NCBI RefSeq assembly: GCF_900129445.1
Contig: NZ_FQVT01000003.1
Coordinates: forward strand, 368,013 to 432,012
DNA length: 64,000 bases
DNA from: Salegentibacter echinorum
Lineage (GTDB): Bacteria; Bacteroidota; Bacteroidia; Flavobacteriales; Flavobacteriaceae
Direction of reading: 5' to 3'
Shown: positions 36,469 through 45,763 of the stretch, one piece after another
Layout: each line of letters starts with the position of its first letter
How positions within the stretch are numbered: position 1 is the stretch's first letter
The notes under the pieces: model-generated
What the model was told of the DNA's origin: nothing
Database searches by the model: none
The model's input: only the letters and a program-made list of their open reading frames with translations
Translations under genes and position numbers: made by a program

Positions 36469-37029
36469 TTATTCATTATGAGGTACAATATCAGCTATAT
36501 AACTGAGTTCAGCCCAATCTACTATTTCATGATTTTCAAACCTACTTTTCCATTCTTTCTCTTTGCCTTCTGGCACATAAAAACGGACAATCCCGCTATT
36601 TAATTCAGTATTATGTTTTTCATTGAGTTTTAATCCTTCCATGGTTATAAGCCAATCATTCTGATATTCCAGCTTATCTATTCCAAAAAGTTTTGGGAAT
36701 ATAGTTATTTGATTTGTCTGATAATGCAGGTAGCCTGTAACAAACCAATTTATCCCGTCGTTTGTATAAGGCTTCTTATTGAGGAAGTCCAAAACATATT
36801 GTAAACTATCCGATGGCAGGTTTGAGGTGAAAGTCAGTGAATTAAGTTTATCTACTTTATGATCAAATTGATTGATAAAGTGGAAAGTCTCCTTAATAGC
36901 TGTTCCACTTTTAATTCCAACGGCTATTTCTTTAGGAACGAATTCCCGGGTATCTACGTCTGCATCATCATTTGAAGAGCACCCGGATAATATTCCTAGA
37001 AACGAGATTAGGATGATTAATTTTTTCAT
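36469..37029 (-). CDS. Lipoprotein of unknown function
   Basis: 186 residues from ATG at 37029 (an upstream ATG at 37059 would put charged residues before the signal). Lipobox ILSGC at residue 20. No family recognised. Followed 61 bp later by the beta-barrel gene, possibly in one transcript. Confidence 0.65.
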   Translation of the reverse strand: MKKLIILISFLGILSGCSSNDDADVDTREFVPKEIAVGIKSGTAIKETFHFINQFDHKVDKLNSLTFTSNLPSDSLQYVLDFLNKKPYTNDGINWFVTGYLHYQTNQITIFPKLFGIDKLEYQNDWLITMEGLKLNEKHNTELNSGIVRFYVPEGKEKEWKSRFENHEIVDWAELSYIADIVPHNE

Positions 37030-37219
37030 AATTAATGACTTCTTAATTAAGAGATGCACCTTCTATCAATTGGTTGCGTTAAATCACTATCAACTTATGA
37101 TTAAATATTTATTTAAGCTATTTTATTTTTAAACTTGGGGATATATAGGTTCGCTTAAACTGATTTTCGCTTAGGGATGATTGTAATAATTCATCTAAAT
37201 ATATATATATGAGATTTTT

Positions 37220-37528
37220 TTGTCAAAAAGAGTGCGAAAAGTAAACAACCTCAGGAATATCTTCAACCAAACAAAAAACAAAGGTGTAGCTTTTACAAAA
37301 CTAGCTCACTGGTATAAAGAAGTAGAAGAGTCTGGTTTTAAAAGCTTCAATACGGTAGCCAATAGTATCTACTTAAACTACCATTTCATATTAAACTACT
37401 TTACAAATCGCAGCACCAATGCCTCAGCAGAATCTTTTAATGCTAAAATAAAAGCCTTTAGAGCACAATTAAGAGGAGTAAGAAGGACAGAATTCTTTTT
37501 ATACCGGCTGCAGAAATTATTCGCCTAA
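37220..37528 (+). pseudogene. ISL3-like (ISAon1-type) transposase remnant
   Basis: 102 codons matching only the C-terminal part of ISAon1/ISL3-type transposases: NIFNQTKNKGVAFTKLAHWY, then NRSTNASAESFNAKIKAFRAQ, which includes the catalytic Glu region. The frame has no ATG at its start and the N-terminal two thirds are absent, so this is a dead fragment. No inverted repeats seen. Confidence 0.85.
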
Positions 37529-37590
37529 AACATAGAAATTGTTCTTGATTCGAGTTACCTCATAAAGGAATATCAATTTTCAAAAATAAA

Positions 37591-37621
37591 AAAGCCCAAA
37601 ATCAAACAGATTTTGGGCTTT
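37591..37621. terminator. Terminator hairpin downstream of tRNA-Pro(UGG)
   Basis: AAAGCCCAAAAT (37591-37602) pairs exactly with ATTTTGGGCTTT (37610-37621). It sits 4 bp after the tRNA 3' end and can act on both strands. Confidence 0.85.
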
Positions 37622-37625
37622 AAAG

Positions 37626-37700
37626 TCGGGGTGGCAGGATTCGAACCTGCGGCCTCCTGCTCCCAAAGCAGGCGCGATAACCGGGCTACGCTACACCCCG
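37626..37700 (-). tRNA. tRNA-Pro (anticodon UGG)
   Basis: 75 nt; acceptor CGGGGTG/CACCCCG, T-arm AGGTTCGAATCCT, anticodon arm CCTGC-TTTGGGA-GCAGG giving UGG. Confidence 0.95.
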
Positions 37701-37727
37701 AATGGTGTAAATTTGTAGTGTAGTTTA

Positions 37728-37747
37728 CCCCGAGCGAAGTCGAGGGG
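37728..37747. repeat. Interspersed palindromic repeat CCCCGAGC...TCGAGGGG
   Basis: A 20-bp imperfect palindrome of the type scattered between genes in Flavobacteriaceae. It is followed at 37747-37758 by a 12-base copy of the tRNA-Pro 5' end region (GCTACACCCCGA, also at 37690-37701). The remaining ~240 bp up to tRNA-Ser hold no gene. Confidence 0.5.
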
Positions 37748-37996
37748 CTACACCCCGAGTAATTTATTTATCGCGACCGGGCGCGATGTTCGGGTAGAGC
37801 TTGTTTCAATTATAAAACTGTATAACCGAAGAGCTAAAACCCGAAAAGTTCAGCTCGCAACCGGTGCGATACTGAAAATTTTTAGTCTTTCCGATCCAAA
37901 ATATCTTTAAAAAATAATCCGGGAGACGGAGGAAGTTTATCCCTATCTTTTCCATAAGAAAAGGAGAATAAAAAATCCACAGACTAAAAAACCGTG

Positions 37997-38079
37997 CGGA
38001 GAGACCGGGATTCGAACCCGGGCATCCAAAAAGGATGACAGCTTAGCAGGCTGCTGCATTACCACTCTGCCACCTCTCC
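37997..38079 (-). tRNA. tRNA-Ser (anticodon GCU)
   Basis: 83 nt with the long variable arm of class II tRNAs (CATCC-TTTTT-GGATG). Acceptor GGAGAGG/TCTCTCC, discriminator G, anticodon loop CTGCTAA giving GCU (AGC/AGU codons). Confidence 0.93.
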
Positions 38080-38215
38080 AATGTTATAAGAACGTGCAAA
38101 CAATTTTGCGGTTGCAAATGTAGCTTTTACTTACATAGCTTCCAAACTTTTTTGGGGAAAGAATACAATAAAAATATACTTATTTCTCAATCCCTTTATC
38201 ATCAGATTCTTATGC

Positions 38216-39460
38216 TTAAATTTTTAAATTTTCCTGATCAATCATTTTGGCGACATTTTTTATAATCCTTCTGTGGTTTTTTACAAATGGATTTTTTCTG
38301 TCCCAAACGTAGCCGGCAAGTACAGCACAAATTTGTTCTTTTATTTCCTGTTTTGGAGAATCGTAAAAAAATAACTTTTGTAAATTTCCTGTGTACCATT
38401 CTTTTACATAGCTGGAAAATACCCGGGTACCGTTTTCCATATAATCGGCATAGTCGATTTGCCAATCTACATTTTCTCCCTGCAGCTGTTTTAGCGCGAG
38501 TTTTGCTGCTTTTAAACCAGATTCGGTGGCAAAAGCTACACCCGATGAAAATATAGGGTCTAAAAACTGGGCACTATTGCCGGTTAAAACGTAACCTTCT
38601 CCAAATAATCTTTTTACCCCTTTAGCGATGTTAGGCAGCTTCACCGGTTCAAATAAGAAAGGATAATCTTCAAAACGACCATTATAGTAATCTAGCTTTT
38701 TCAACATCGTTTTAAAAGCTTTTGTATTATCATTGCTAAATTGTGAAAACCAGTTATTATTCCCAACAAAACCAAGACTGGTGTTTCCATTGGAAAACGG
38801 AATATACCAAAACCAGGTTTTTGTATTTATAACTTCAAATGTAATAAGTTCTCCTTCTTTGCCGCGTGGCCGCCCGGTTTCTTTTATATGAGTAAATATA
38901 GACGAATTTCCGGTTACTTTGGGAGTAGCATTTAGTCCTAATTGATTGGCAAGGACCCTGCCGTTTCCGCTGGCATCAATAATAAAATTGGCAGTAATTT
39001 GAAGCTTGGTTCCATTTTTTTGTAAAACTTCAGTCCTGGACCTTTTCGATTCAAATTCTACTTTTTTTACTTCAGTATTAAATAAGATTTTAACTCCTTT
39101 TCGTATGTTCTCTTCGGCCAAAGCCATATCAAAATCTGCACGGGGTGCCTGCCAGGTCCAATCCCAACCCTTGTCAAATTTCTGAGCAAAATCAAACTCG
39201 CCAATTTTCCTTTCCTTTATAAATCTGGCGCCAAATTTTTTCTGAAATCCTTCTTTTTGTAAAGCCGATAATAATCCCGCTTCTTTAAAATTTTCCATGC
39301 TTTTTGGCAATAAACTTTCACCAATGGTAAAACGCGGAAATTCATTCTTTTCAATAACCAGGCAATCAATACCGTGTTTTTGCAAATAACCGGCAGCTAC
39401 CATGCCAGAAGGACCGGCGCCGATAATTAATATATTTGTATTTCGTTTTTCCATATTCAA
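38216..39460 (-). CDS. Flavin-dependent halogenase-like oxidoreductase (pigment cluster)
   Basis: 414 residues. FAD-binding Rossmann motif GAGPSG (14-19), then IGESLLP (46-52) and a Lys in GFQKKFGA (71-78) at the place of the halogenase catalytic lysine. The halogenase signature WxWxIP is visible as WFWYIP at 216-221. The family contains both halogenases and hydroxylases/reductases of the same fold, so the reaction is not certain; some flexirubins are chlorinated, which would fit. Divergent from the ammonia-lyase gene, sharing a ~170-bp intergenic region. A second Met at residue 3 may be the start. Confidence 0.8.
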   Translation of the reverse strand: MNMEKRNTNILIIGAGPSGMVAAGYLQKHGIDCLVIEKNEFPRFTIGESLLPKSMENFKEAGLLSALQKEGFQKKFGARFIKERKIGEFDFAQKFDKGWDWTWQAPRADFDMALAEENIRKGVKILFNTEVKKVEFESKRSRTEVLQKNGTKLQITANFIIDASGNGRVLANQLGLNATPKVTGNSSIFTHIKETGRPRGKEGELITFEVINTKTWFWYIPFSNGNTSLGFVGNNNWFSQFSNDNTKAFKTMLKKLDYYNGRFEDYPFLFEPVKLPNIAKGVKRLFGEGYVLTGNSAQFLDPIFSSGVAFATESGLKAAKLALKQLQGENVDWQIDYADYMENGTRVFSSYVKEWYTGNLQKLFFYDSPKQEIKEQICAVLAGYVWDRKNPFVKNHRRIIKNVAKMIDQENLKI

Positions 39461-39497
39461 ACTAAAACTGACAATTTTAAATATGGCTTAAATATAG

Positions 39498-39505
39498 TAC
39501 ATTTG
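39498..39505 (+). promoter_or_regulatory. Bacteroidota-type -7 element before pigment operon
   Basis: TACATTTG fits TAnnTTTG and lies within TAGTACATTTG, the same 11 bases as before the HD phosphodiesterase gene (59632-59642). The -33 box is weak. Confidence 0.4.
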
Positions 39506-39628
39506 TTAACGAAATTGCATTTTTATAAGTTTAACAGCAATTCAAAATGCTTTATGAAAAATGATTCCGGCTCTTGGTCGGGATATTTATTTAATCCCTT
39601 TTTTAGGGTTTTGAAATCCACACTTTTT

Positions 39629-41161
39629 ATGCCCCAAATTAAAAATGCTCTTAGCCTGGAAGATTTTTATGCAGTTTTATTTGAAAATGCTGAAATTCAG
39701 GTTGCCCCCCAAAAACTGGATACCATAAAGGCTGCATTTAACTTTTTAGAAGATTTTGCTAAAGATAAGGTGATTTATGGAGTAAATACCGGTTTTGGAC
39801 CTATGGCGCAATACAAAATTGAAACTTCTAAGCGTCTTGATTTACAACTCAATCTTATTAGAAGCCACGCTGCCGGTAGTGGAAAACCAATGTCGCCGCT
39901 TTATGTAAAAGCTTTAATGATGGCTCGTCTCAATACACTTTCCCTGGGGAAAAGCGGTGTTCATCAATCTGTAGTAAAGGTATTAAAGCAATTAATTAAT
40001 AAGAATATCACACCGCTTATTTTTGAGCACGGTGGAGTAGGAGCTTCCGGCGATCTTGTGCAGCTTGCTCATTTAGCTTTGGTGCTTATTGGTGAAGGCG
40101 AGGTATTTTATAAAGGAAAAAGAAGGCAGACCGGCGAAGTTTTTTCCGAAGAAAAAATAGAGCCAATCAGCATTAAAATTAGAGAAGGATTAGCGTTAAT
40201 GAACGGTACTTCGGCGATGACCGGTATTGGGATTCTCAACGTAATATATGCCCGGCGTTTATTAAACTGGTCAGTGTTTTGCTCTTCGGCACTCAATGAA
40301 ATTGTAAATGCTTATGACGATCATTTTTCAGCAGAACTCAATGCTGCTAAAAAACATAAGGGGCAGCAAGCAATCGCAAAAATGATGCGGGAGCATTTAA
40401 AAGACAGCAAACTTACACGAAACCGAAAGGAACATTTATATAATAACGCAGCCAATAAAAGCAGCTATTTTGAAGAAAAAGTTCAGGAGTTTTATAGTCT
40501 GCGCTGTGTTCCGCAAATTTTAGGCCCGGTTTACGATACGCTAAATAACACCGAAAAGATTCTTTTAGAGGAAGTAAACTCGGCCAACGATAATCCTATT
40601 ATAGATGTAGAAAATGAGCAGGTTTACCACGGCGGAAATTTTCACGGTGATTATGTCGCCTTAGAAATGGATAAGTTAAAAATAGTGATTACCAAATTGA
40701 GTATGCTTGGGGAGCGTCAACTCAATTACCTTTTAAATAATAGGTTGAACGATTTATTGCCGCCTTTTCTCAATTTGGGAAAATTAGGACTAAATTTTGG
40801 GATTCAAGGTGCACAATTTACAGCCGTATCTACTACAGCTGAAAATCAAACGCTCGCTAACCCAATGTACATTCACAGTATTCCCAATAATAATGATAAC
40901 CAGGATATTGTGAGTATGGGGACCAACGCGGCCAATATTTGTAAAACCACGATAGAGAATGCCTTTGAGGTGCTTGCCGTAGAAATGCTTGCCATTGTCC
41001 AGGCAATACGTTGCTTGTATTGTAATGAGAAGCTATCTACAAAAACCCGGGCGGTATTAAAGGAATTGGAACCTATTATTCCTGAAATAAAAAATGATGC
41101 CCCACTGTATAAAGTTATTACTGAAGTAAAGGAACATTTAAAAAATAATCAGGTATATTAA
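39629..41161 (+). CDS. tal: Tyrosine ammonia-lyase (HAL/TAL family)
   Basis: 510 residues from the ATG at 39629. The start is chosen because MPQIKNALSLEDFYAVLF aligns with the N-terminus of the F. johnsoniae tyrosine ammonia-lyase as I remember it; ATGs at 39503 and 39554 only add unconserved sequence. The Ala-Ser-Gly triad that forms the MIO cofactor is at 139-141 (GGVGASGDLVQL). The substrate-ring dyad is Ser-His (LIRSHAAGSG), as in the Flavobacterium enzyme. It converts tyrosine to 4-coumarate, the aryl starter of flexirubin-type pigments. First gene of the plus-strand pigment run. Confidence 0.9.
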   Translation: MPQIKNALSLEDFYAVLFENAEIQVAPQKLDTIKAAFNFLEDFAKDKVIYGVNTGFGPMAQYKIETSKRLDLQLNLIRSHAAGSGKPMSPLYVKALMMARLNTLSLGKSGVHQSVVKVLKQLINKNITPLIFEHGGVGASGDLVQLAHLALVLIGEGEVFYKGKRRQTGEVFSEEKIEPISIKIREGLALMNGTSAMTGIGILNVIYARRLLNWSVFCSSALNEIVNAYDDHFSAELNAAKKHKGQQAIAKMMREHLKDSKLTRNRKEHLYNNAANKSSYFEEKVQEFYSLRCVPQILGPVYDTLNNTEKILLEEVNSANDNPIIDVENEQVYHGGNFHGDYVALEMDKLKIVITKLSMLGERQLNYLLNNRLNDLLPPFLNLGKLGLNFGIQGAQFTAVSTTAENQTLANPMYIHSIPNNNDNQDIVSMGTNAANICKTTIENAFEVLAVEMLAIVQAIRCLYCNEKLSTKTRAVLKELEPIIPEIKNDAPLYKVITEVKEHLKNNQVY

Positions 41162-41217
41162 ACTCAGTTAAACACTAAACCTCAAAAAGTTTAAACTGAT
41201 AACTCTCAACCAAACTT

Positions 41218-41949
41218 ATGAAATACGCCCTCGTTACCGGTGCTTCCCGCGGAATTGGAAAGGCAATTGCCATAAACCTTGCGAAAACACATCATTACAA
41301 TATTATACTGAATTATCGCAGCAATACAGAAGCTGCCATTAAAACTAAGAAGCTTATAGAGAAAGAAGGTGTCATTTGTGAACTACTTCAATTTGATGTG
41401 GCAAATACTGAAAATAGCAAAAATAGACTTGAAGAATTTGCTAAAAACAATCCTGAAGCAACCATTGAAGTGATTGTAAATAATGCCGGGATTACCCGGG
41501 ACGGTCTGTTCATGTGGATGAAAAGCGAGGATTGGAATTCGGTAATTAACACTAACCTAAACGGATTTTACAATGTGACCCAGCCACTATTGAAAAAGTT
41601 GTTACAACATCGTTATGGCAGGATTATCAATATTGTTTCGCTCTCGGGCTTAAAAGGGAATGCAGGGCAGGTGAATTATTCGGCGGCAAAAGGCGCTGTT
41701 GTGGCAGCCACAAAAGCGCTCGCACAGGAAATTGGTAAGCGAAAGATTACTGTAAATGCGGTTGCCCCGGGATTTATTACTTCAGACATGAGCGCCGATT
41801 TTGATGAAAAAGAACTGAAAAAATTGATCCCGCTTAATCGCTTTGGCGAAGCAGAGGAGGTGGCAGATCTTGTAAGTTTTTTGGCTTCAGAAAAAGCAGC
41901 TTATATTACCGGGGAAGTAATTAATATTAACGGCGGACTCTACACTTAA
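41218..41949 (+). CDS. fabG: 3-oxoacyl-ACP reductase (FabG-like SDR)
   Basis: 243 residues. Short-chain dehydrogenase with the NADPH motif TGASRGIGKA at 7-16, NNAG near 89, catalytic Ser/Tyr/Lys in IVSLSGL and YSAAKGA, and the C-terminal VININGGLYT. Reduces the beta-keto group during polyene chain extension. Follows the lyase by 56 bp; next gene starts 1 base after its stop. Confidence 0.93.
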   Translation: MKYALVTGASRGIGKAIAINLAKTHHYNIILNYRSNTEAAIKTKKLIEKEGVICELLQFDVANTENSKNRLEEFAKNNPEATIEVIVNNAGITRDGLFMWMKSEDWNSVINTNLNGFYNVTQPLLKKLLQHRYGRIINIVSLSGLKGNAGQVNYSAAKGAVVAATKALAQEIGKRKITVNAVAPGFITSDMSADFDEKELKKLIPLNRFGEAEEVADLVSFLASEKAAYITGEVININGGLYT

Positions 41950-41950
41950 A

Positions 41951-42829
41951 ATGGCAAATTGGCAAGGGAAATCCCGCGGCACTGTTTTGGGCTTGCGAAT
42001 CTATGTATTTATCTTAAAGAAAACCGGGCTTCGTGCCTCTTATTTTTTACTGATTTTTGTGTGCCTGTATTTTGTTTTTTTTGCCTTTAATTCAACCAAA
42101 AGCGTTTATTATTTATTTCGGAAACGATTAAATTATGGCCGGTTAAATGCCGCTTTTAATGTTTATAAAAGTTATTTTACCTTCGGAAAGATTCAAATAG
42201 ACCGGCTGGCGATGACAGTGGGTTTAAAGCACAAATATAGCTTTGAATTTGATGGTATTGAAAATATTGAAAACCTTCTGAAACAGAAAAATGGGGGCAT
42301 ATTGCTTACCGCTCATATTGGCAATTTTAATTTAGCCAGGCATTTTATAGAAAAAGAGGATAATCTTCCAAATATAAACATGGTTGTGAGTGATTTGGAA
42401 CATGAGGAGATTAAAAACTATTTGGCGTCGGTCACGGGAAAATCAACGATTAAAATAATTGTGCTGAAAGATGATTTTTCACATATTTTTAAAATGAAAA
42501 CCGCCCTTCAAAATAATGAGTTACTGCTTTTTGCGGCAGATAGGTTTATGGAAAACTCTAAAACCTATACGAGAGAATTTATGGGAAAGCCTGTGCAATT
42601 TCCGCAGGGCCCATTTAAATTAGCAGCGCGTAATAAAATCCCCGTTCTTTTTGTGCATATTATGCGGGAGAAAAATTTTCACTATCATTTTTATGCCAGG
42701 CCGTATAATTCTAAAGAAAATAATGTAGAAAATCTATTAAAAGCCTATCTTGATAACCTGGAGGCAATGTTGCGAAGATATCCGCATCAATGGTATAATT
42801 ATTATGATTATTGGAATGATTTCAGTTAA
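41951..42829 (+). CDS. Lipid A acyltransferase-like protein (LpxL/HtrB family)
   Basis: 292 residues with one N-terminal membrane segment (ASYFLLIFVCLYFVFFAF). The acyltransferase HxxxxD/E-like box is AHIGNFNLARHFIE and the C-terminal YPHQWYNYYDYW is the family ending. In aryl-polyene clusters such enzymes are thought to attach the pigment acyl chain to a membrane carrier. One base separates it from fabG. Confidence 0.85.
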   Translation: MANWQGKSRGTVLGLRIYVFILKKTGLRASYFLLIFVCLYFVFFAFNSTKSVYYLFRKRLNYGRLNAAFNVYKSYFTFGKIQIDRLAMTVGLKHKYSFEFDGIENIENLLKQKNGGILLTAHIGNFNLARHFIEKEDNLPNINMVVSDLEHEEIKNYLASVTGKSTIKIIVLKDDFSHIFKMKTALQNNELLLFAADRFMENSKTYTREFMGKPVQFPQGPFKLAARNKIPVLFVHIMREKNFHYHFYARPYNSKENNVENLLKAYLDNLEAMLRRYPHQWYNYYDYWNDFS

Positions 42830-42880
42830 GCACAAATTTTCGGTAACTTTCAGCTTAAATTTAAATAACTCGATGAAATA

Positions 42881-43330
42881 ATGGCAGAGAATTTACTTAA
42901 AGAACCTATATTAGAATTAGACCGCATTTTGCGTTTAATTCCGCAGAAACCTCCATTTGTAATGGTAGATAGTCTGTTGGAATACACCAATCTTACCGGC
43001 AAGACCGGTTTTAAAATCACGAGTGATAATATTTTAGTAGAAAATTCTATTTTTTCTGAACCAGGGCTTATTGAACATATGGCTCAAAGTATGTCGTTGT
43101 GGAGAGGATACCAGGGATTTACCAGCGGTTTAGATAAACCTCAAACCGGGTTTATTGGCGCAATAAAATCTGTTGAAATTCTAAGTTTGCCAAAAGCTGA
43201 AACCCAACTTTATACCTATGTAGAGATTTTACATGAAATTATGAACGTAACTTCGGTAGCCGCCCGTACCGAGGATAAGAATGGGAATGTTTTAGCGACT
43301 TCAGAAATGAAAACGGTCACGGTAGATTAA
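42881..43330 (+). CDS. 3-hydroxyacyl-ACP dehydratase (hotdog fold)
   Basis: 149 residues. A FabZ/FabA-like hotdog protein: IPQKPPFVMVDSLLEY at the start, GLIEHMAQSMSLWRGYQ for the central helix, where Glu and the nearby residues are expected at the active site. Forms the double bond after each ketoreduction. One of two dehydratase-like genes in the cluster (the other is at 49427-49792). Confidence 0.85.
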   Translation: MAENLLKEPILELDRILRLIPQKPPFVMVDSLLEYTNLTGKTGFKITSDNILVENSIFSEPGLIEHMAQSMSLWRGYQGFTSGLDKPQTGFIGAIKSVEILSLPKAETQLYTYVEILHEIMNVTSVAARTEDKNGNVLATSEMKTVTVD

Positions 43331-43342
43331 CCCGCGTCAATT

Positions 43343-43762
43343 ATGTTAGAAAAATCCTTAACCACAGTTACAAAACTTAAAGTTAGATTTCAGGAATGTG
43401 ATTCCCTGCAAATTGTATGGCACGGTAATTACCTAAAATACTTTGAGGAGGCTCGGGAAGACTTTGGCAGGGAACACGGGATTTCTTACCTGGACGCTAA
43501 GAAAGCGGGATATTCCACGCCCATTGTGAAATTTTCTTGCGAGCATAAATTGCCATTACAATACAGTGACGTTTTTAGAGTAGAAACCAGTTTTAAAAAT
43601 TGCGAAGCTGCCAAAATGATTTTCGGTTACAAAATATTTAAGGGAGAAGATTTGATTTGTACCGGTGAAACTGTACAGGTATTTTTAAATAAAAACAGAG
43701 AATTAGTTTTAAATAATCCACCGTTTTTCCAAACCTGGAAGGAGAAAATGAAACTGCTTTAA
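43343..43762 (+). CDS. Acyl-CoA/ACP thioesterase (4HBT, YbgC-like)
   Basis: 139 residues with the hotdog thioesterase signature VRFQECDSLQIVWHGNYLKYFEEARE; the Asp of ECD is the usual catalytic residue. May release the finished chain or edit misprimed carriers. Its last base is shared with the start of the next gene (TAATG). Confidence 0.88.
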   Translation: MLEKSLTTVTKLKVRFQECDSLQIVWHGNYLKYFEEAREDFGREHGISYLDAKKAGYSTPIVKFSCEHKLPLQYSDVFRVETSFKNCEAAKMIFGYKIFKGEDLICTGETVQVFLNKNRELVLNNPPFFQTWKEKMKLL

Positions 43763-44907
43763 TGGAGAAACTTTATTTGTTAGACGACGCCATTATTTCC
43801 CCGCTTGGTTTTTCTACGGAAGAAAATATGCATCAGCTTAGAATGGGAAACTCTGGGTTAAGCATACAAAAACCAAAAAAACCGGAAGCAAAGCCAATTT
43901 GTGCGGGAATTATAGAAGATGCTAAAATAGATCGTGAATTTGCGAAAATTGGTAAGCTTGAAGAATTCACTAAACTGGAGAAAATGGCCATATTGGCAAT
44001 TCATTCAGTTTTAAAGCGGAACAGGAGTTTAGACTTTTCTAATACGCCGCTAATAATTGCTACCACCAAAGGAAATATAGATCTACTGCAAACGTCTAAA
44101 GGTTTTGATAAAAACCGTATTTATTTATCGGAATTCTCCCGCCAAATATCCAATTTCTTCGGGTTTAAACAACCGCCAATTACAATTTCCAACGCCTGTA
44201 TTTCAGGCGGTCTGGCGCTTGTTGCGGCAAAAAGATTAGCTGCTGTTAGAAAATTTGAAAATGCGATAGTTTTGGGAGCCGATCTGGTTAGCGACTTTGT
44301 AGTTTCGGGGTTTAACTCCTTTCAGGCTTTGAGTAGTGAACCCAGCAAACCATTTTCAAAAGCAAGGGAAGGTATAAATTTAGGCGAAGCTGCTGCAGCA
44401 ATGTTAGTGAGTACAAAAAAACCTAAGCGTAAATCTTCGGTGAGTTTAATAGGCGAGGCAAGTGTAAACGATGCCAACCACATCTCGGGTCCTTCCAGAA
44501 CCGGGGAAGGACTTTTTAGAAGTATGCAGAAGTCCATTAAAATGGCTGGGATTTCTTCAAAGAAAATAGACTTTATCTCCGCACATGGCACCGGCACAAA
44601 ATATAATGATGAGATGGAAGCTATTGCTTTTAACCGGGCTGGTTTGGAACAGGTGCCAGTGAATAGTATAAAGGCTTTCTACGGGCATACGCTTGGCGCC
44701 AGTGCACTCCTGGAAAGTATTTTAAATAAACATAATATGCTGAATAACGAAGTTTTTGCTTCAGCTAATTTTGAAGAATTGGGCGTTTCCAAACCGCTTA
44801 ATATCATAACCGAAAACACAGATATCGAACTCAAATATGCTTTAAAAACAGCTTCGGGTTTTGGCGGGTGCAATCTGGCAATGGTTTTTCAAAAAGAGGA
44901 ATTATAA
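43762..44907 (+). CDS. Beta-ketoacyl-ACP synthase (FabF/KAS II type)
   Basis: 381 residues. Thiolase-fold condensing enzyme with all three active-site residues: Cys in ISNACISGGLAL, His in SAHGTGTKYND and His in FYGHTLGAS. Extends the polyene chain. N-terminus is somewhat degenerate relative to FabF. Followed without gap by a shorter synthase-like gene. Confidence 0.88.
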   Translation: MEKLYLLDDAIISPLGFSTEENMHQLRMGNSGLSIQKPKKPEAKPICAGIIEDAKIDREFAKIGKLEEFTKLEKMAILAIHSVLKRNRSLDFSNTPLIIATTKGNIDLLQTSKGFDKNRIYLSEFSRQISNFFGFKQPPITISNACISGGLALVAAKRLAAVRKFENAIVLGADLVSDFVVSGFNSFQALSSEPSKPFSKAREGINLGEAAAAMLVSTKKPKRKSSVSLIGEASVNDANHISGPSRTGEGLFRSMQKSIKMAGISSKKIDFISAHGTGTKYNDEMEAIAFNRAGLEQVPVNSIKAFYGHTLGASALLESILNKHNMLNNEVFASANFEELGVSKPLNIITENTDIELKYALKTASGFGGCNLAMVFQKEEL

Positions 44908-45528
44908 ATGCAGAAGGAATTATACATAAAACATTGGGTAAAGATAAAAGCAGGAAAAATCTTTGATGTGGAAGAAACTTTTTTAGCAACCGAAGAAAAA
45001 GACTTAAACACTTTTTTAAAATTAGGGTATCAAAGACTGCAAATTTCCTATCCTAAATTTCATAAAATGGATGGCCTGTCGAAATTGGGAATCCTGGCAA
45101 GCGAAATTATTTCCCGCAAACATAGTTTTTCAAAAGAAACAGCTTTAATTTTTTCTAATGCAGCTTCCTGTCTTGAAACCGATGAGGAATTTCAGAATAG
45201 TATGCAGAATTTTCCTTCACCTGCCACTTTTGTTTATACTTTGCCCAACATTGTTTTGGGCGAGCTTAGTATAAGACACGGCCTGCAGAGTGAAAATTCT
45301 TTTTTTGTTAGTCCGCAATTTGATGCTGCATTACTGGTAGATTACAGCACAAATCTTATAAATACTAAAATGGCTCCCCAGGTGCTTTGTGGTTGGATAG
45401 ACTTGCAAAGTGGGGAATATGATGTATTTTTGTGCCTAATTTCTTCGGAAGGAAAAACCCAGTTTTCTGAAGAAATGCTTAGAAAAATATATTATGCTGA
45501 AAATGACAGACCTACACACCGAACTTAA
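44908..45528 (+). CDS. Stand-alone ketosynthase N-terminal-like protein
   Basis: 206 residues. Resembles the half-length ketoacyl-synthase proteins (PF13723-type) typical of aryl-polyene/flexirubin clusters: SKLGILASEIISRKH, then PSPATFVYTLPNIVLGELSIRHG. No Cys or His of the catalytic triad is present at the expected places. Not a truncation: such short genes occur at this position in related clusters. Possibly a structural partner of the catalytic synthase. The ACP gene overlaps its 3' end. Confidence 0.75.
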   Translation: MQKELYIKHWVKIKAGKIFDVEETFLATEEKDLNTFLKLGYQRLQISYPKFHKMDGLSKLGILASEIISRKHSFSKETALIFSNAASCLETDEEFQNSMQNFPSPATFVYTLPNIVLGELSIRHGLQSENSFFVSPQFDAALLVDYSTNLINTKMAPQVLCGWIDLQSGEYDVFLCLISSEGKTQFSEEMLRKIYYAENDRPTHRT

Positions 45529-45760
45529 AGAAAGTATCGTAGAACAGCTAAATCTTGAAGAAATGGAGCCCGCCGATATTAGCGATGAAGAACCGCTTTT
45601 TGGAGATGGCCTGGGCCTGGACTCTATAGATGCCCTGGAGCTTATTGTGCTTTTGGAAAAAGACTACGGGATTAAACTTACCGAACCCGAACAAGGTCGT
45701 GAAATTTTTGTTTCCATTAATAAAATGGCGCAATTTATTGAAGAGAACCGAACCAAGTAA
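45494..45760 (+). CDS. Acyl carrier protein
   Basis: 88 residues (85 if begun at the ATG at 45503). The phosphopantetheine Ser is in GLDSIDALEL; helices I to IV of the ACP fold are recognisable. Overlaps the previous gene by 35 or 26 bases and is 3 bases before the next synthase. The only ACP in the cluster, though related clusters often have two. Confidence 0.93.
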   Translation: MLKMTDLHTELKESIVEQLNLEEMEPADISDEEPLFGDGLGLDSIDALELIVLLEKDYGIKLTEPEQGREIFVSINKMAQFIEENRTK

Positions 45761-45763
45761 TAT

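Noticed and set aside
39503..39628. Upstream start of the ammonia-lyase
   Set aside because: The ATG lies within the candidate -7 element, and the added 42 residues do not match the family; 39629 aligns with the known N-terminus.
44908..45528. Short ketosynthase as a truncated pseudogene
   Set aside because: Half-length synthase-like genes without the triad are normal at this place in aryl-polyene clusters, and the frame is tightly packed with neighbours.
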